A DNA stretch of 64,000 bases from Ophiodon elongatus (lineage: Eukaryota; Chordata; Actinopteri; Perciformes; Hexagrammidae), in assembly GCA_016806645.1 (NCBI GenBank), contig JACSYO010000469.1, positions 1,240,001 through 1,304,000 on the forward strand. The letters run 5' to 3'. The first letter of the stretch is position 1. Each line of letters opens with the position of its first letter. The notes under the pieces are model-generated. The model had not been told where the DNA came from. It saw nothing but the letters and a program-made list of their open reading frames with translations, and ran no database searches. Of the stretch, positions 1-11,328 are shown one piece after another. The translations under genes and the position numbers were made by a program.

Positions 1-166
1 TAACTGCTAAATCAAAGATGTAAATATATTTATTCAGATTCAGCTCAGTGGTTAAAAAGTACCATTGTAAATAAGGCATTTTTAAATTTAACTCGGTCCA
101 TGTTAGTTGCATTATAAATTGATATTGAAGGACAGTATGAATATTTTTTTCATGCTTCTCCCCTAG

Positions 167-1237
167 GATGATCTTCACAGTGTTGTGTGGCTTACTGTTC
201 GGCAGTGATGGATATTATGTGGCACTTGCGTGGTCCTCTTGTGCCCTTATGTTCTTCATTGTAAGTATTTCGAGCTAATTTTGCAAGTTAATTTAGATTT
301 AGCCAAAAATGTTTATTAGTTTAAGTCCCATTTTAGGCATTTGTATCCATCATATTTTTCGTCTAATTCCAACGTTGCGTCTAAACTCGTTTTAGTCATT
401 ACTTTTCGTAAAAGTCTCTGAATTTTGTCAGCTATTTTGTTTTAATTTTATTTAGTCTCATGACTGTGTCAAATGTCCTTTTTCAGTCATCCGATTATAT
501 TGAACATTTCAGTCAATCCAGTTTAGCCACAACGAATAATTTTGTCATTTAGTCCAATTTATTTTCACATAAGATTTTATCTTATCATTTTCTGATGAAA
601 AAAAGTTGAATGATTTAAGAATGCAGCTTTGTGGTTATTGCAGTATTGTTTTTCTTCAGTGGATATTTTTAGTTCAGAAAAGGTGCTAATGTCCTAGGTA
701 ATTATATTCTATAAGTAGGTCAGCTATTTACATATTTAGAAGCTGTGTTTTTCCATTTCAGTTCTTTCCCGGGGTGTTTTAAAAAACAATAGCAAAGAAA
801 CAAATATGCAGAGTACACAGAACAAAGTACAGCTAATACACACAAAACAATATAGATAATCCTCAGGTTTAGACTTTACAGTGCAACCACCATGTGTGAT
901 AAATACCTAGTGTAATATTTAGCATTACTATGTGTTGCATTGTTACACTATACTACATTCGTAACTAAAATACCTCAACAATGACCAATTACTTTCCATA
1001 TGCTTCAATATTTTACTGAACAACATACTTTTTTGTTGTGGCCTTATTTGCAGTTTACAGATGTTTCTGTCTTTGCAGGTTCGATCTCTGAAAATGAAGA
1101 TCCTTCCCTCTCTCTCTACGGACTCCATTGGAACTGGATCAAGTGCCAAACCCCAATTCCGCCTTTATATCACTGTGGCGACTGCAGTCTTTCAGCCAAT
1201 CGTAATATACTGGTTAACCTCTCATTTGGTCAGGTGA
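167..1237 (+). CDS. yif1a: YIF1A, C-terminal two coding exons (partial)
   Basis: Yip1-interacting factor homolog A is a multi-pass membrane protein that cycles between ER and Golgi with YIPF partners. Only the last two coding exons are present: 167-260 (after a CTAG acceptor, donor GTAAG) and 1079-1237 (after TTTGCAG, phase 0, stop TGA at 1235). Together they encode about 83 residues. The motif GLLFGSDGYYVALAW followed by a hydrophobic stretch and FIVRSL, and the ending IYWLTSHLVR, closely match the C-terminus I know for YIF1A. Two membrane segments are visible, one in each exon. The 5' part of the gene lies left of the window. YIF1B is the alternative, but the C-terminal residues and the neighbours atl3 and cfl1 (all 11q-type genes in human) favour YIF1A. 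Confidence 0.85.
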
Positions 1238-1593
1238 CCGTGATGCATTCAATAACTTCAAGTCCAATTATATTGGAGCTAAAACATTTTGTTGTTGAGT
1301 GTTTGTACACCTGCCTTTATACACTTGTTTGTCAGTAAACTCAAAACATATGTAGACGGTGTTGAACTGCAGCGTGTGTTGAGGTTATTAATGAAATGGC
1401 TTCACTGATTTAACCACAAAGTGTGACACAGAAAATGTCTCTTGTACAGTAACTCAGAAAAATGCTTATTTTTGGCCAACTAACTTTGAAGACAAGGGCT
1501 TTCTTTGTGAGATCTGTTTAATCATAACTTTGATTCAGTTCAAATTTCCTTTTATATAATGTCCCTGCTTTACAGTATTTCACCCCATAGTAT

Positions 1594-1595
<2 letters not shown>

Positions 1596-1673
<78 letters not shown>
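1596..1673. repeat. (CA)n microsatellite
   Basis: An uninterrupted CA run of about 78 bases downstream of the yif1a stop, probably within its 3' UTR. Confidence 0.95.
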
Positions 1674-1674
<1 letters not shown>

Positions 1675-1835
1675 AACCACAGAGACATAAAACACACATT
1701 ACACACATGATTCAAGTACCATTTTTCTGGTATGGTGGGTATGTTGCTGCATTATCCCCCTTTCTATTGTGTTTTGGATCGTATTTATCTACATTTGACA
1801 AAGCATGACAATGTTTGGATTTTTTGTAGTACAAA

Positions 1836-1841
1836 ATTAAA
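1836..1841 (+). terminator. Possible yif1a poly(A) signal ATTAAA
   Basis: An ATTAAA hexamer 600 bases after the yif1a stop, followed by T/G-rich sequence. It is the best candidate before the next gene, but unproven. Confidence 0.3.
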
Positions 1842-1974
1842 TATATTTAGCTTTGTGTATTCAATTTTAACCGTTTGTGAGATCGTTTTTGTTTTATACA
1901 AATAGAAAAAATAGTCATGATGCTGCATTAGAACTGCTTTTGATACTTAAAGTAGTAGTTGCTGATTCTCCTTT

Positions 1975-2085
1975 ACATTTTTAAAGGCAAGACTTTTACT
2001 CATAACAATTTTTACACTGTTACTTTTACTTTAGTAAAAATACTTAAATACTTCTTTCACTACTGGCGTTTTGGTACCGCCCATC
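1975..2085. repeat. Dispersed teleost repeat (acttttacttnagtaaa type)
   Basis: The segment with TTACTTTTACTTTAGTAAAAA, then tacttctttcactactgg, resembles a very common spiny-rayed fish repeat. A related copy in opposite orientation is near 6966-7050, and a fragment lies near 49470-49620. The family name is not certain. Confidence 0.4.
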
Positions 2086-2561
2086 ACTTTAAAAAGTTGC
2101 TCTGTCCACGTTAACTATCCTAGCCATCAAATGATATACGTGTTTCACTTTCACTGAGTTAAATCTTTTAACTAACTTCAGTTCAGTACTGATCATTACT
2201 ACCAAATATACAATCTTTTTCAGAATTTTAACTTGTTTGTTTACTTTCGCCACTGTTATGATGAAAAAAAAATCTAATAACTTTTTGTAGGCTACACTAA
2301 ATGCTAGGTTTTTTCACAGATGTGTCAAATGATTATCAACAAAATATATTTTGATGTATTGCATCAAACATAATGCAGCAGCAATGCCCCTAGTGGAAAC
2401 CAGGAAAATATCCTAATAGCTCCATAGGGCAAACATGAGAAAATGGCTCAATCTGGTGGAAAATAGTAAAAACTACAATTTTAAAGCCAGGACTTTAGAT
2501 TGTCTGATATATTAGGATGTGGGATTTTATGCTATTAAGGCTGTGAGATCAAATTTTGTAT

Positions 2562-2824
2562 TTTTTAATTATGGGTATATTTTTGTCCTTACGGGTCTGA
2601 GTGTCTTTTGGCTACACAGTTTATTATTGAAAATGCAGAGTAATGTATAGAGTAATAGAGTAAACAGTAAAGGATGGATATCAATACACTACAGATATAT
2701 TCCATATGAACATGTGCAACAGTTATAGTAGTCAACTTTTAATCCTCATTCATGGTTTTAATTAATGGGGACATTTTTGTTCTTCAGGGTCTGAGTGTCT
2801 TTTGGCTACACAGTTTATTATTGA
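2562..2824. repeat. 68-bp direct repeats flanking an inserted segment
   Basis: Two near-identical segments, about 2562-2630 and 2757-2824, share the core gggtctgagtgtcttttggc and end in TTTATTATTGA. The intervening 2639-2744 is closely similar to 4024-4133, so an element fragment appears to have inserted or been duplicated here. Confidence 0.75.
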
Positions 2825-3009
2825 CCTATTATAGGAGCTGAGGGTGAACTTTCCAAATTTGAAAGAAACCCAGACCCTCGCTAGAACTTGAGCCATATAA
2901 ACTGCCTAAATGATCGAAAAAGTAAAAAGTCCAAACTGTCCCTGATGCTGCATAAGGAGGTGAGGTATTTTAGGCCTAACGTCATTGGTTGGTGTGAGAC
3001 TGTATAATT

Positions 3010-3196
3010 TGAGCGGGTGCGCGCACGCGAACGCGCAGCCTGCAAAGCGTCCGTCTCGTTTCCATGGAGACCTGGGACGGCAACAGAACGCGGAGGGACA
3101 GGTGTCCGACAGACTCTCACCTTTAGCTCCTGAACGACGTGTGTTGGGCCCTTCAGGAGCCCTGACCTCCGCCCGAGTCACCGCCGCGGTCGTTTG
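3010..3196 (+). promoter_or_regulatory. GC-rich promoter and noncoding first exon of the forkhead gene
   Basis: A CpG-rich block in otherwise AT-rich DNA ends at a good splice donor (TTTG|GTGAGTAG, donor at 3197). The matching acceptor CTTCCAG lies near 4187, just before the coding exon. The motif GTTTCCATGGAGAC at 3058-3071 is an almost palindromic X-box of the kind bound by RFX factors. The transcription start was inferred, not seen. Confidence 0.6.
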
Positions 3197-3929
3197 GTGA
3201 GTAGCCGGTTCACACCAGTCGTTTTGGGAGCGAGAGGTCACGACACCTGAGGGAGGAAAAAGGGCGGCTTCTCCACTAAATGAAACTTTATATTCTTCCG
3301 CCATTTGCCTGCTGAACTGCTCTGTGGGGCCATGTGGCATCACGTAAAAAAAAAAAAAAAAGGCGGTATGAATTGGATTTTTTCCTCGCATTGTTTGTTT
3401 GTTAAATGCATTTAATCGATTTCAGAAGTTCCTTCAGTATACGAGCAACAAGGACTTAATAGACCTGGACCTGTCCACTTGTTTTTGTGTTTAGTGAAAC
3501 AGGAGATGGAAAGCTACTCTTCGTGGACTTTGTAGTTCAGGGGATGCTCACCAGAGGGGAACGGGAAGCTAACATTTAACAGAAAGAGTTTTCTTTACTG
3601 CAGCATTTTTCCATCAGCTCTTTTAGTCAATAAGTGAGTAAACTTGGAGCAGCTGGACCTGGAGGTAGATAGCTGCACCCTGCATGTTTACATTATTCAT
3701 TATGTTTTGAAAAGTTTAGTTTACTATGCCTTTACAAAGGGGGAACACAATGCAAATACTTACAACTTTCAATTTCACTATTGTTATTTATGTTCACTCA
3801 AAAGATGTTGTATGCTGAACAGATTGTACGGTTCTTTGTGATTTTAGGCTATATGGATCAAACTGACTCGACTTGACTTTCGTCCATAGTGCAAAGTGGC
3901 TCTCTGCTACTTTTAGATTAAATTTGATT

Positions 3930-4133
3930 AGATTGAATTCAACTTTATTGTAACTGCACAGATTACAGGTTTGAGAAATTCAGTTTAGCGTTTAACCAGA
4001 AGTGCAAAAAACAGTAAAATGCAAAGTAATGTATAGAGTGATAGAATAAACAGTAAAGGATGGATATCAAATACACTACAGATATATTCCATATGAACAT
4101 GTGCAACAGTTTTAGTAGTCAACTTTTAATCCA
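3930..4133. repeat. Fragment of a dispersed element related to the one at 17989-18473
   Basis: Starts with gattagattgaattcaact, then TTTATTGTAACTGCACAG and ttcagtttagcgtttaacca, as in the left end of the inverted-repeat element at 17989. The right half matches 2639-2744. It ends about 55 bases before the first coding exon of the forkhead gene. Confidence 0.6.
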
Positions 4134-4229
4134 GATTTACATGAACAGCAGTAACTTTGATTGATTTATTTCTGTCATTTCTTCCAGCAGTGTGCTGAAT
4201 GACCCTGGAAGTTGCCGCCAGGGAGCGAG

Positions 4230-6542
4230 ATGGAGAATAGCTCTTATACACTGCCCCCCTCGTCACCATGTCCTCCCACTTTTGAAGGGTCCCTACCTTT
4301 CTCCTCCTCTCCGCAGCAGACCTGCTCAGATGGCCGTGTTTCACTCCCACCGTCACCTATTTCGTTCCCCCCGTCCCCGACCTCACTTTCTCCAGCAACA
4401 GCAGAGTCGACTCTTTCTTCCTCACCTCTTTCGCACTGCACAGCCTCTCACTGCCTCGAAGGACAAAACATACAGTGCCTCAGCCCGGCGAACATATGTG
4501 ACCAGGATGACCTGACCTGCCTCAACTGGCTGCATCAGAGGGGCAACCTGCTGCCGCTGAAGTCCCTTCATAAAATGACACCACTGCCTCAGCTCGAGTC
4601 CTCTGTGCCCACCCGCCCTCTTTCTCCTGCCTCGTCCAAGCCACCGTACTCCTTCAGTAGTCTCATTTTCATGGCAATAGAAGACTCGTCTGACAGGAGG
4701 CTTCCAGTGAAGGACATCTACGATTGGATTGTGAATAATTTCCCCTACTACCAGACAGCCTCTGGAGGCTGGAGGAACTCTGTCAGACACAACCTGTCCC
4801 TGAGCAAGAGCTTCCGTCGTATTCAAAGGGACAAGAGCCAGGTGGGGACATGATTTGTGTTTACCACATTAAGAGCCCCTTGATAGTGTGTGCTTAAATT
4901 ATAGGACAGATGTTGAAGTATCCATATCACTGAAATGTCCTTGAGCAACACACTCAATGCAGATGTGCTGCTCTGTAGTCGAGTCAGCAACTAAACTGCC
5001 CTACAGGGAAAATTATAATGATACTCCACATGTGTTGAGGTTGTTATTTTGTCTACTGTCAGCGTTGCTTCAGACTAAAATCTTTGCATGGGCACTTAAA
5101 GTTTGAGTGTTTCAAGTGTTTTTGTATGTTGTTTTTTTTCAGTCAGTGGGTAAGGGATCGCTGTGGTGTGTGTGTTCAGAGTATCGGCCGGCGCTCCTCG
5201 AGGTGCTGAGGAAGACCCACAGTTATCACAGCACCAACATCAATCTGTTAAACAAGCCTGCGCTGTGAGTATAATCACACAGTCTAAAGTATGAGCAAAC
5301 ATTCTTTTCATTATTAGCAGCATTCGCTTCTCAAATGAGAGAAATTGCTGCTTTTCATAGTCACAAAATAATAATTTGGTTTTCTATTTGGTTGGACAAA
5401 ACACACAATTTGAAGACATGTTCCTTTGGCTATTTCAAATTCCAATGGGCATCTTTCACTGTTTTTTGTTTTTCATTGATAAATTGTAACAAATAGGAAG
5501 AAATAATCATTTGTGTCAGCTCTACTTTCGTCAGCATTCCTGGGTTGTTTTTTCTGTAACACATCATTCTAGGGATTGCTTTCAAACCAGAGCAGTTAGT
5601 TATAGCTACTTTGCCTGTAGTGGATGAGGAGTTTTTGAATATTACATTTTAACAACACTCTCTTACTGAGGTGCATTTTATGTACTTTTCTAACTATTTT
5701 GCCCTTTTGTTGCAGGTTGGAAGGATCTGAATTTGTGGTGCCTGCAGTGTGCGACTCTATTGAAATGTCAGGTTAGTGACGCGGTGACCTACAGCACTTA
5801 ATTAGCACATGAGCTCACACATTTGACCCTTTATGAATTTATTTTAGTCTTCAATATTTTATCAATGGAGTAACTTCTCTCTGTGACATTTTTATTGCCT
5901 GCAACTTTTCTCCCTCTCTTCTGCTTTCTCAGCATGCAACATTGTTCCTGTGTTTGTGTTCCGTTGTCATGGAAACAACCTTCTATTACCTTGGCAACCA
6001 AGCAATAGTGCTTAGTCTCCTTTATGTCCCCTCATTTCATTTCCCGGCCTATGGCGCTATATGGGCCCATGTGCTCACTGAAGAGCCTGACAAGTAGTTG
6101 TTCAACCAGCCTGCATGAAAACAAGTTATTAATATTAATGTTTTACTTCCTGACTCATATTCTGCTTGATGTATTGTTTTTCTCTCATGCAGATCCTCTC
6201 TCTCATGCCCTCCTCCTCTCCACACCCTCATCCCAAATACTGACCATCGACAATTCAACTTTTGAAAACCCACCGTGCCCTTTGACCCCAGACCACGAGG
6301 AGCTTGTCACCATGGAGTCGGTTGAATACCAGCAAGGGGAGGTCAGTGAGGAGATGGAGAAGGACCCCTTGTCAGACAGCGGGTACATCGAGCTCCACTA
6401 TTACCAGTCTAACCAGTACCAGTACCTGGTGCTGCCGGGTGACACAGAGTTGGACCTAGAGACGGTGGAGATCCTTCAGCTGGATGCCGAGGCCCAGGAG
6501 GCTGCCGGGTCACTGCTGGACCTGGCAGGCGGCGGATATTAA
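4230..6542 (+). CDS. Forkhead transcription factor, FOXN2/FOXN3 group
   Basis: Predicted nuclear DNA-binding protein of 379 residues in four coding exons: 4230-4841, 5143-5264, 5716-5771 and 6193-6542, all with GT-AG borders and matching phases. The start ATG at 4230 has G at -3 and G at +4. The first 130 residues are Ser/Pro-rich. The motif LTCLNWLHQRGNLLPL (about residue 96) is the conserved block ahead of the forkhead in FOXN2/3. The forkhead begins at KPPYSFSSLIFMAIED (about 137), continues through WRNSVRHNLSLSKSF, and ends in the next exon with GKGSLW. The C-terminus is acidic, with SDSGYIELHYYQ and EAAGSLLDLAGGGY at the end. Both FOXN2 and FOXN3 in human are longer (about 430-490 residues) and end differently after the shared EAAGSLL.LAG, so I do not assign an exact paralog. 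Confidence 0.85.
5963..5999. promoter_or_regulatory. Two X-box-like motifs in the forkhead gene's third intron
   Basis: GTTGTCATGGAAAC (5963-5976) and ATTACCTTGGCAACC (from about 5985) lie within 37 bases. Both fit the RFX half-site layout (RYYNCC, short spacer, RGNAAC) with mismatches. Confidence 0.35.
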
Positions 6543-6965
6543 TGTTACATCCCATCTCACGATCACAACTGATAGAAAGCTTCAATCCATTGTAAGCAAA
6601 TACTCCAACAACGGAACATAAATAGGGATTTATGTTTCAAAGTCTTAAGTGATAATGGATGGGGTGATGTTGGTGCAAGTTGGCTGCTTCATCCTGAGAC
6701 GTTGACACTGCCCTAAGGCTTCTTTTGTAGTTAGGTAAATAATATAGATCACATTTTTTATGGACTAACAAGAATATGAATCATATTACTTAATATGTGT
6801 TCAGGCACTTTCAATGCAAAAGCTGAATTTACCACGATACAATACCATACAATGACAATATGGACAAAGACAAGGGGGAGGGGAAAGTATTAATAGAGAA
6901 TGATCTTCCATACAATAAGTTTTTAGGTTTTTCATTGTGTTTTTTTTACTCATTAAGTTCATTCT

Positions 6966-7240
6966 CAGGGTGGAAGGAGTGCTTCCAACTCAAGTAAAAG
7001 TACTTATCCTCAAGTTAAAGTAAGTGACCAAATGTTCTTTATAAGAAGGTTTTTAGAGGTTACTTTATGAGGAAAACATCTTAAGAACAAACTGTCCTTA
7101 ACACTGTTACTATTACCTGTTCTAAAAATGCTGCCTTTTTAAAAGTAGTTGAGTATAATACCTGATTTAAAAGTACTTTAATTTATAATGTAGTTGCAAT
7201 TGTAGATTGCGCTCAAAAAGTGGAAAGCACTACTCAATTA
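6966..7240. repeat. Dispersed teleost repeat inside the 3' UTR
   Basis: The segment gggtggaaggagtgcttcca, then actcaagtaaaagtactt, and later aaaagtagttgagtataata, resembles the abundant fish repeat with the motif GGTGGAAGAAGTACTC. Identification rests on memory of the family. Confidence 0.4.
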
Positions 7241-7565
7241 GTACCTCCAATTTGTATTTATAATTGATTTCTTTCTACCTGTTATCATTCTTCTGATCAT
7301 GTATGCTAGAGTTGATGTAGGCTACATGATGTTATGTTACTGAAGTTCTTTTAATTTTCTGTGAAAACTTAGATATAGTCCTGTCAGCTAAACTAAATTG
7401 TCTTCAATCAGGCATGGTTTGATTGGAATTTTGAGTTAAAATGAAAAATGAACTCACTGCCATTTAAATGACTTTACCTTCAATTTCTGTTTGTAAATTG
7501 CATGTATTTTCAAAAACTTTAGATCTTTTAATCTAACAAATAGAATATGTTATGCCGTTCTTGTG

Positions 7566-7571
7566 AATAAA
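7566..7571 (+). terminator. Poly(A) signal of the forkhead gene
   Basis: AATAAA about 1 kb after the stop codon, followed by a GT/T-rich stretch, and 300 bases before the next promoter. Confidence 0.6.
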
Positions 7572-7880
7572 ATTTGCTTGTTTTTAATGTTTGTTTATTT
7601 TGAATTACACTGATTTTTTTTTCTATGTTTCTGAATTAATTCCTCATCTATCATCCTTCATTGTTATTGTTTACAGGAAAGAAACAATTAAGGAGCGATT
7701 AAATTAGAACCACTGGACAATTAATAGATCAATCAGAACCTGGTTGCTAAGCTACAATGAGTTTTTTATCCACGTAAATTTTTCAGATAAGATTTGAATA
7801 CAAGCAAAACACCAAACTTCTGTTCAACATCACCTGTCCGGTAGTTCCGTATTCGTTTAACCATTCAGCTTTACGTTTAA

Positions 7881-8123
7881 AACTACATTTCCCGTAGCGT
7901 TGCCACGGGCCGGGCATGCTGGGAAGTGTAGTTCGTCGACGGACTGAAGCGCAGGCAGGAAGCTGCGACCGGAACTACATTTCCTAGACGACGTTGCGCA
8001 GGAAGAAGACGGAAGTGTGTGAGTTTCGTGGTGGAAAAAAAAAAAAAAAAAGTTACTCATAGTTATTTTACGCCTTCAGTCGTTTCTCCACGATTGTGTT
8101 GAAGCAGTTTGAAGACGACAAAG
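7881..8123 (+). promoter_or_regulatory. atl3 promoter and noncoding first exon with ZNF143-type motifs
   Basis: Three related elements: AACTACATTTCCCGTAGCG (7881-7899), GCATGCTGGGAAGTGTAGTT (7914-7933, an almost exact reverse-strand match to the ZNF143/Staf consensus aactacaattcccagcatgc) and GGAACTACATTTCCTAG (7971-7987). An ETS-like GGAAGTG follows near 8011. A splice donor (CAAAG|GTAACG) at 8124 ends a likely noncoding exon, whose acceptor is TTCACAG before 9493. Confidence 0.65.
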
Positions 8124-9259
8124 GTAACGACACACCGCGAGGAGAAACGTTGTCAGGAGAGATTTACGCTTTAAAACATCGCTGCTGTAACAACTCGTTC
8201 CCTTTAACAAACAGCAACACATACGCGTTAGCTTTACCGTTTAGTTTGACTTCACGCGTGTAAACAGACTGTAACTACAACCGGTAACTAGTTTATTATT
8301 CAGTAAATACTTCTGTGCTTCATCTTGATGCTGTTTATCGTCTTCGTTAGCGTTAGAGAGCTGTTCCGCTCCGCCACCCTGGTGCCAGCGCAGCTAACTA
8401 CCCTGACACGTTGATTACAGAGAAAGTACTGCGGAGTTTGGCTCGTTTCATGTGGGACTCGCTCATAACAGAGTGAAGGCAGATTGCAAAACGGGAGGTT
8501 TGTTCTCGGAGCTGCAGAATTTTCCTTTTTCAGCATTGCCACACACTCACTGCAGATCTATGCGAGGCATGCTGCTGATGATGGGTGCCACACCTTTTTG
8601 AGTTTTTAGTGAAGGGATCAAGCGAGCTTTGGTTTTTAGAACCATAGAAAAACTGACAAACAGTGCACCTCCCTGTGTTAGTCATCGTGGGAACAACAAT
8701 GAAGTCCTCAGAGAGAGTTGAAACGAGAGCATGGTGAATCCACCAGCTGGAGGCCAGGCAGCATGACACCCATAACAGAGCAGCATGTTGTGTCTGAAGG
8801 AAGGATCACTGCATGTATGATGTTCAAAGTGGTGTTAATGAGGCAACAGTTATGGGTGGGATTATCATCCAAATCTCATATTTTATTGACGCTTGAAATA
8901 ACGTCAGTTGCTCAGAAAAGTGACCTTTAAGGATTTTACCCTTTAGGCCTACAGCAAATGGTTATTGTCATTATTGATTAATATACTGGTTAGTTTATTA
9001 GTTTTCTTGTGACCAATTTATTTATAATTCCTGGTCATGGACAGACAATAACTCTGTTGGAAAATTTCCCTTGTGATCAGCCAACACACACAGGAAAACT
9101 GAAGAAGTTTTAAAAGTTTTAGTAATAACTTAAGATACAGAAAAGTAAGCACCCAACCAGCAAATGTTTGATGATTATGTTTTGGTAAATATGAATAACT
9201 AAAACTATTAAGAGACGCTCTAAATTTGAATCTAATAATTCTCTGTTGAAGACTAAAAG

Positions 9260-9296
<37 letters not shown>

Positions 9297-9511
9297 GCGG
9301 TCAACTGGCATAAAATTACTTGGAAAATATATATTTTTTCATTCATTCATGTCAAAGATTCCCCATTCACACTTTCATAACGTAAATATTTGCTGCTTTT
9401 CTATGCTTCATGTCGTTGTAGATTGATATTTGTTTTACTTTTCTGGAATAGCTTCAGTACTAACCTGATGTTTTTATGTGTGATGTTCACAGAGACCAGT
9501 ACCTCTGAAGG

Positions 9512-10918
9512 ATGGCGAGTAAACCAGGCCCAGTTCAGATCGTCACGGTGTGTAAGGAGGAGCACTCCTTTGCTTTGGACACGGAGGCTTTGGCTCGGGT
9601 CCTGTTGGCCCCCGAGGTCAGAGACAAGAATGTGGTGGTGCTGTCGGTGGCCGGAGCCTTCAGGAAGGGCAAGAGCTTCCTGCTCGATTTCATGCTCCGC
9701 TACATGTACAGAAAGGTCAGTCGTGCCCTGTAGCAGGACCTTTCAGTGTCTCCCCTCACAACGTATCTCACTCCCCGTACTGTACTCGGAGGCCACATCA
9801 CCTAAAGGGGACTCGGTTGATGTTGAAACATTGTCACGCTAACTAATGAGTGCTAATGCTACTAACTAGTTCATCCTCTTTTGTTGAAGGTGTGATAACC
9901 TGGAAAATCACTCATGCCCTATGAAGGTAGATTTGTGTCTTTTATTACGCAAACAAAAAAAATGTTTTGAGAGCAAATTTCTCGTTTGTAAGTGAAAATA
10001 TATAAACTGAGAGTTAGTTTTGCTTATGAAACTAGATTTTTTGGCTGCAAATCAAAAACTTTTGCTCTCAAAAAAAAACCTGTAAGAAACTCCTGGCTCA
10101 TTCAGCAGCGTATGCCGCTACGTCCAAACTCAACTCGTAGCTTTTCGTTTTGAGAGCGAAGGTTGTTTTTTTTGACAAATCTACCTTCATAATGCCCATC
10201 CCTGCTGCAACATGTGAACTAACTAGTTCACTTAACAGGAATGTTTAGTGAACAGGAACGTAATCATGATCTATAGTTGGGAGTGACGTCTATGAAGATG
10301 CCCTTGGTTCTTTTTGTATATTCCTTGTAAACTCCTAATGTCTGGCAAAGTGCTGCTAGTTGATCAATCACATTGTTTTTGGTAAGTCCGTTACCTGTCA
10401 AAGTATAGATAACTGGGTAATTGTGGATAATTATGACCTGATTAAGATCTACTAGTACTTGTAGATCTTAATCAGGTCATAGTTATTAATTGTACTTGTA
10501 CTGTTTTTGAACAGCTGCGGTTTTCAATTAACAATTCAGGGTCAAATGTGGAGCTGCTGCTATATTCTTCAGAATTATTGGAACTACATGATAAGCCATG
10601 TTTAATTTTTTTGTATAAGCCAGAAGGTTTTTATGCAGAGTTTCATGTAGAAGCCCCAGCTTGCCCCCAACTGATCTAGAAAGTGTATTTTGTATTTCTG
10701 CAGGGTGACGACAACTGGCTGGGTGAGGATGACGAGCCGCTGACTGGATTTTCCTGGAGAGGCGGTTCTGAACCCGAGACAACAGGCATCCAGCTGTGGA
10801 GTGAAGTTTTCCTCATCCAAAAGAGCGATGGAACAGAGGTACTTCAAATATATTTGTTTATCTATGTACCATATGTTTGTCAAGAAACATAGGATTTAGA
10901 ACGTAGATTATGTTGTCA

Positions 10919-10976
<58 letters not shown>

Positions 10977-10997
10977 ATATATATATAGATATATATA

Positions 10998-11077
<80 letters not shown>

Positions 11078-11193
11078 GATATATATAGATATATATATAT
11101 ATATATATATATTTATATCTATATATATATAGATATATATAGATATATATCTATCTATCTATATAGATAGATAGATAGATAGATATAGATATA

Positions 11194-11229
<36 letters not shown>

Positions 11230-11287
11230 TATATATATATATAGATATATCTATATATATATATATATAGATATATATATAGATATA

Positions 11288-11328
<41 letters not shown>

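Larger units (their letters stand above)
1238..3009. other. yif1a 3' UTR and spacer before the forkhead gene
   Basis: AT-rich DNA holding the CA microsatellite, a dispersed repeat near 2.0 kb and a pair of direct repeats near 2.6 and 2.8 kb. No coding exon was seen. Confidence 0.6.
6543..7590 (+). other. 3' UTR of the forkhead gene
   Basis: AT-rich untranslated sequence running to an AATAAA at 7566-7571. It holds a dispersed repeat at about 6966-7240 and no other exon. Confidence 0.55.

Noticed and set aside
4212..4229. Six-residue upstream extension of the forkhead protein from TTG
   Set aside because: The non-ATG start is unlikely; the ATG at 4230 has purine at -3 and G at +4.
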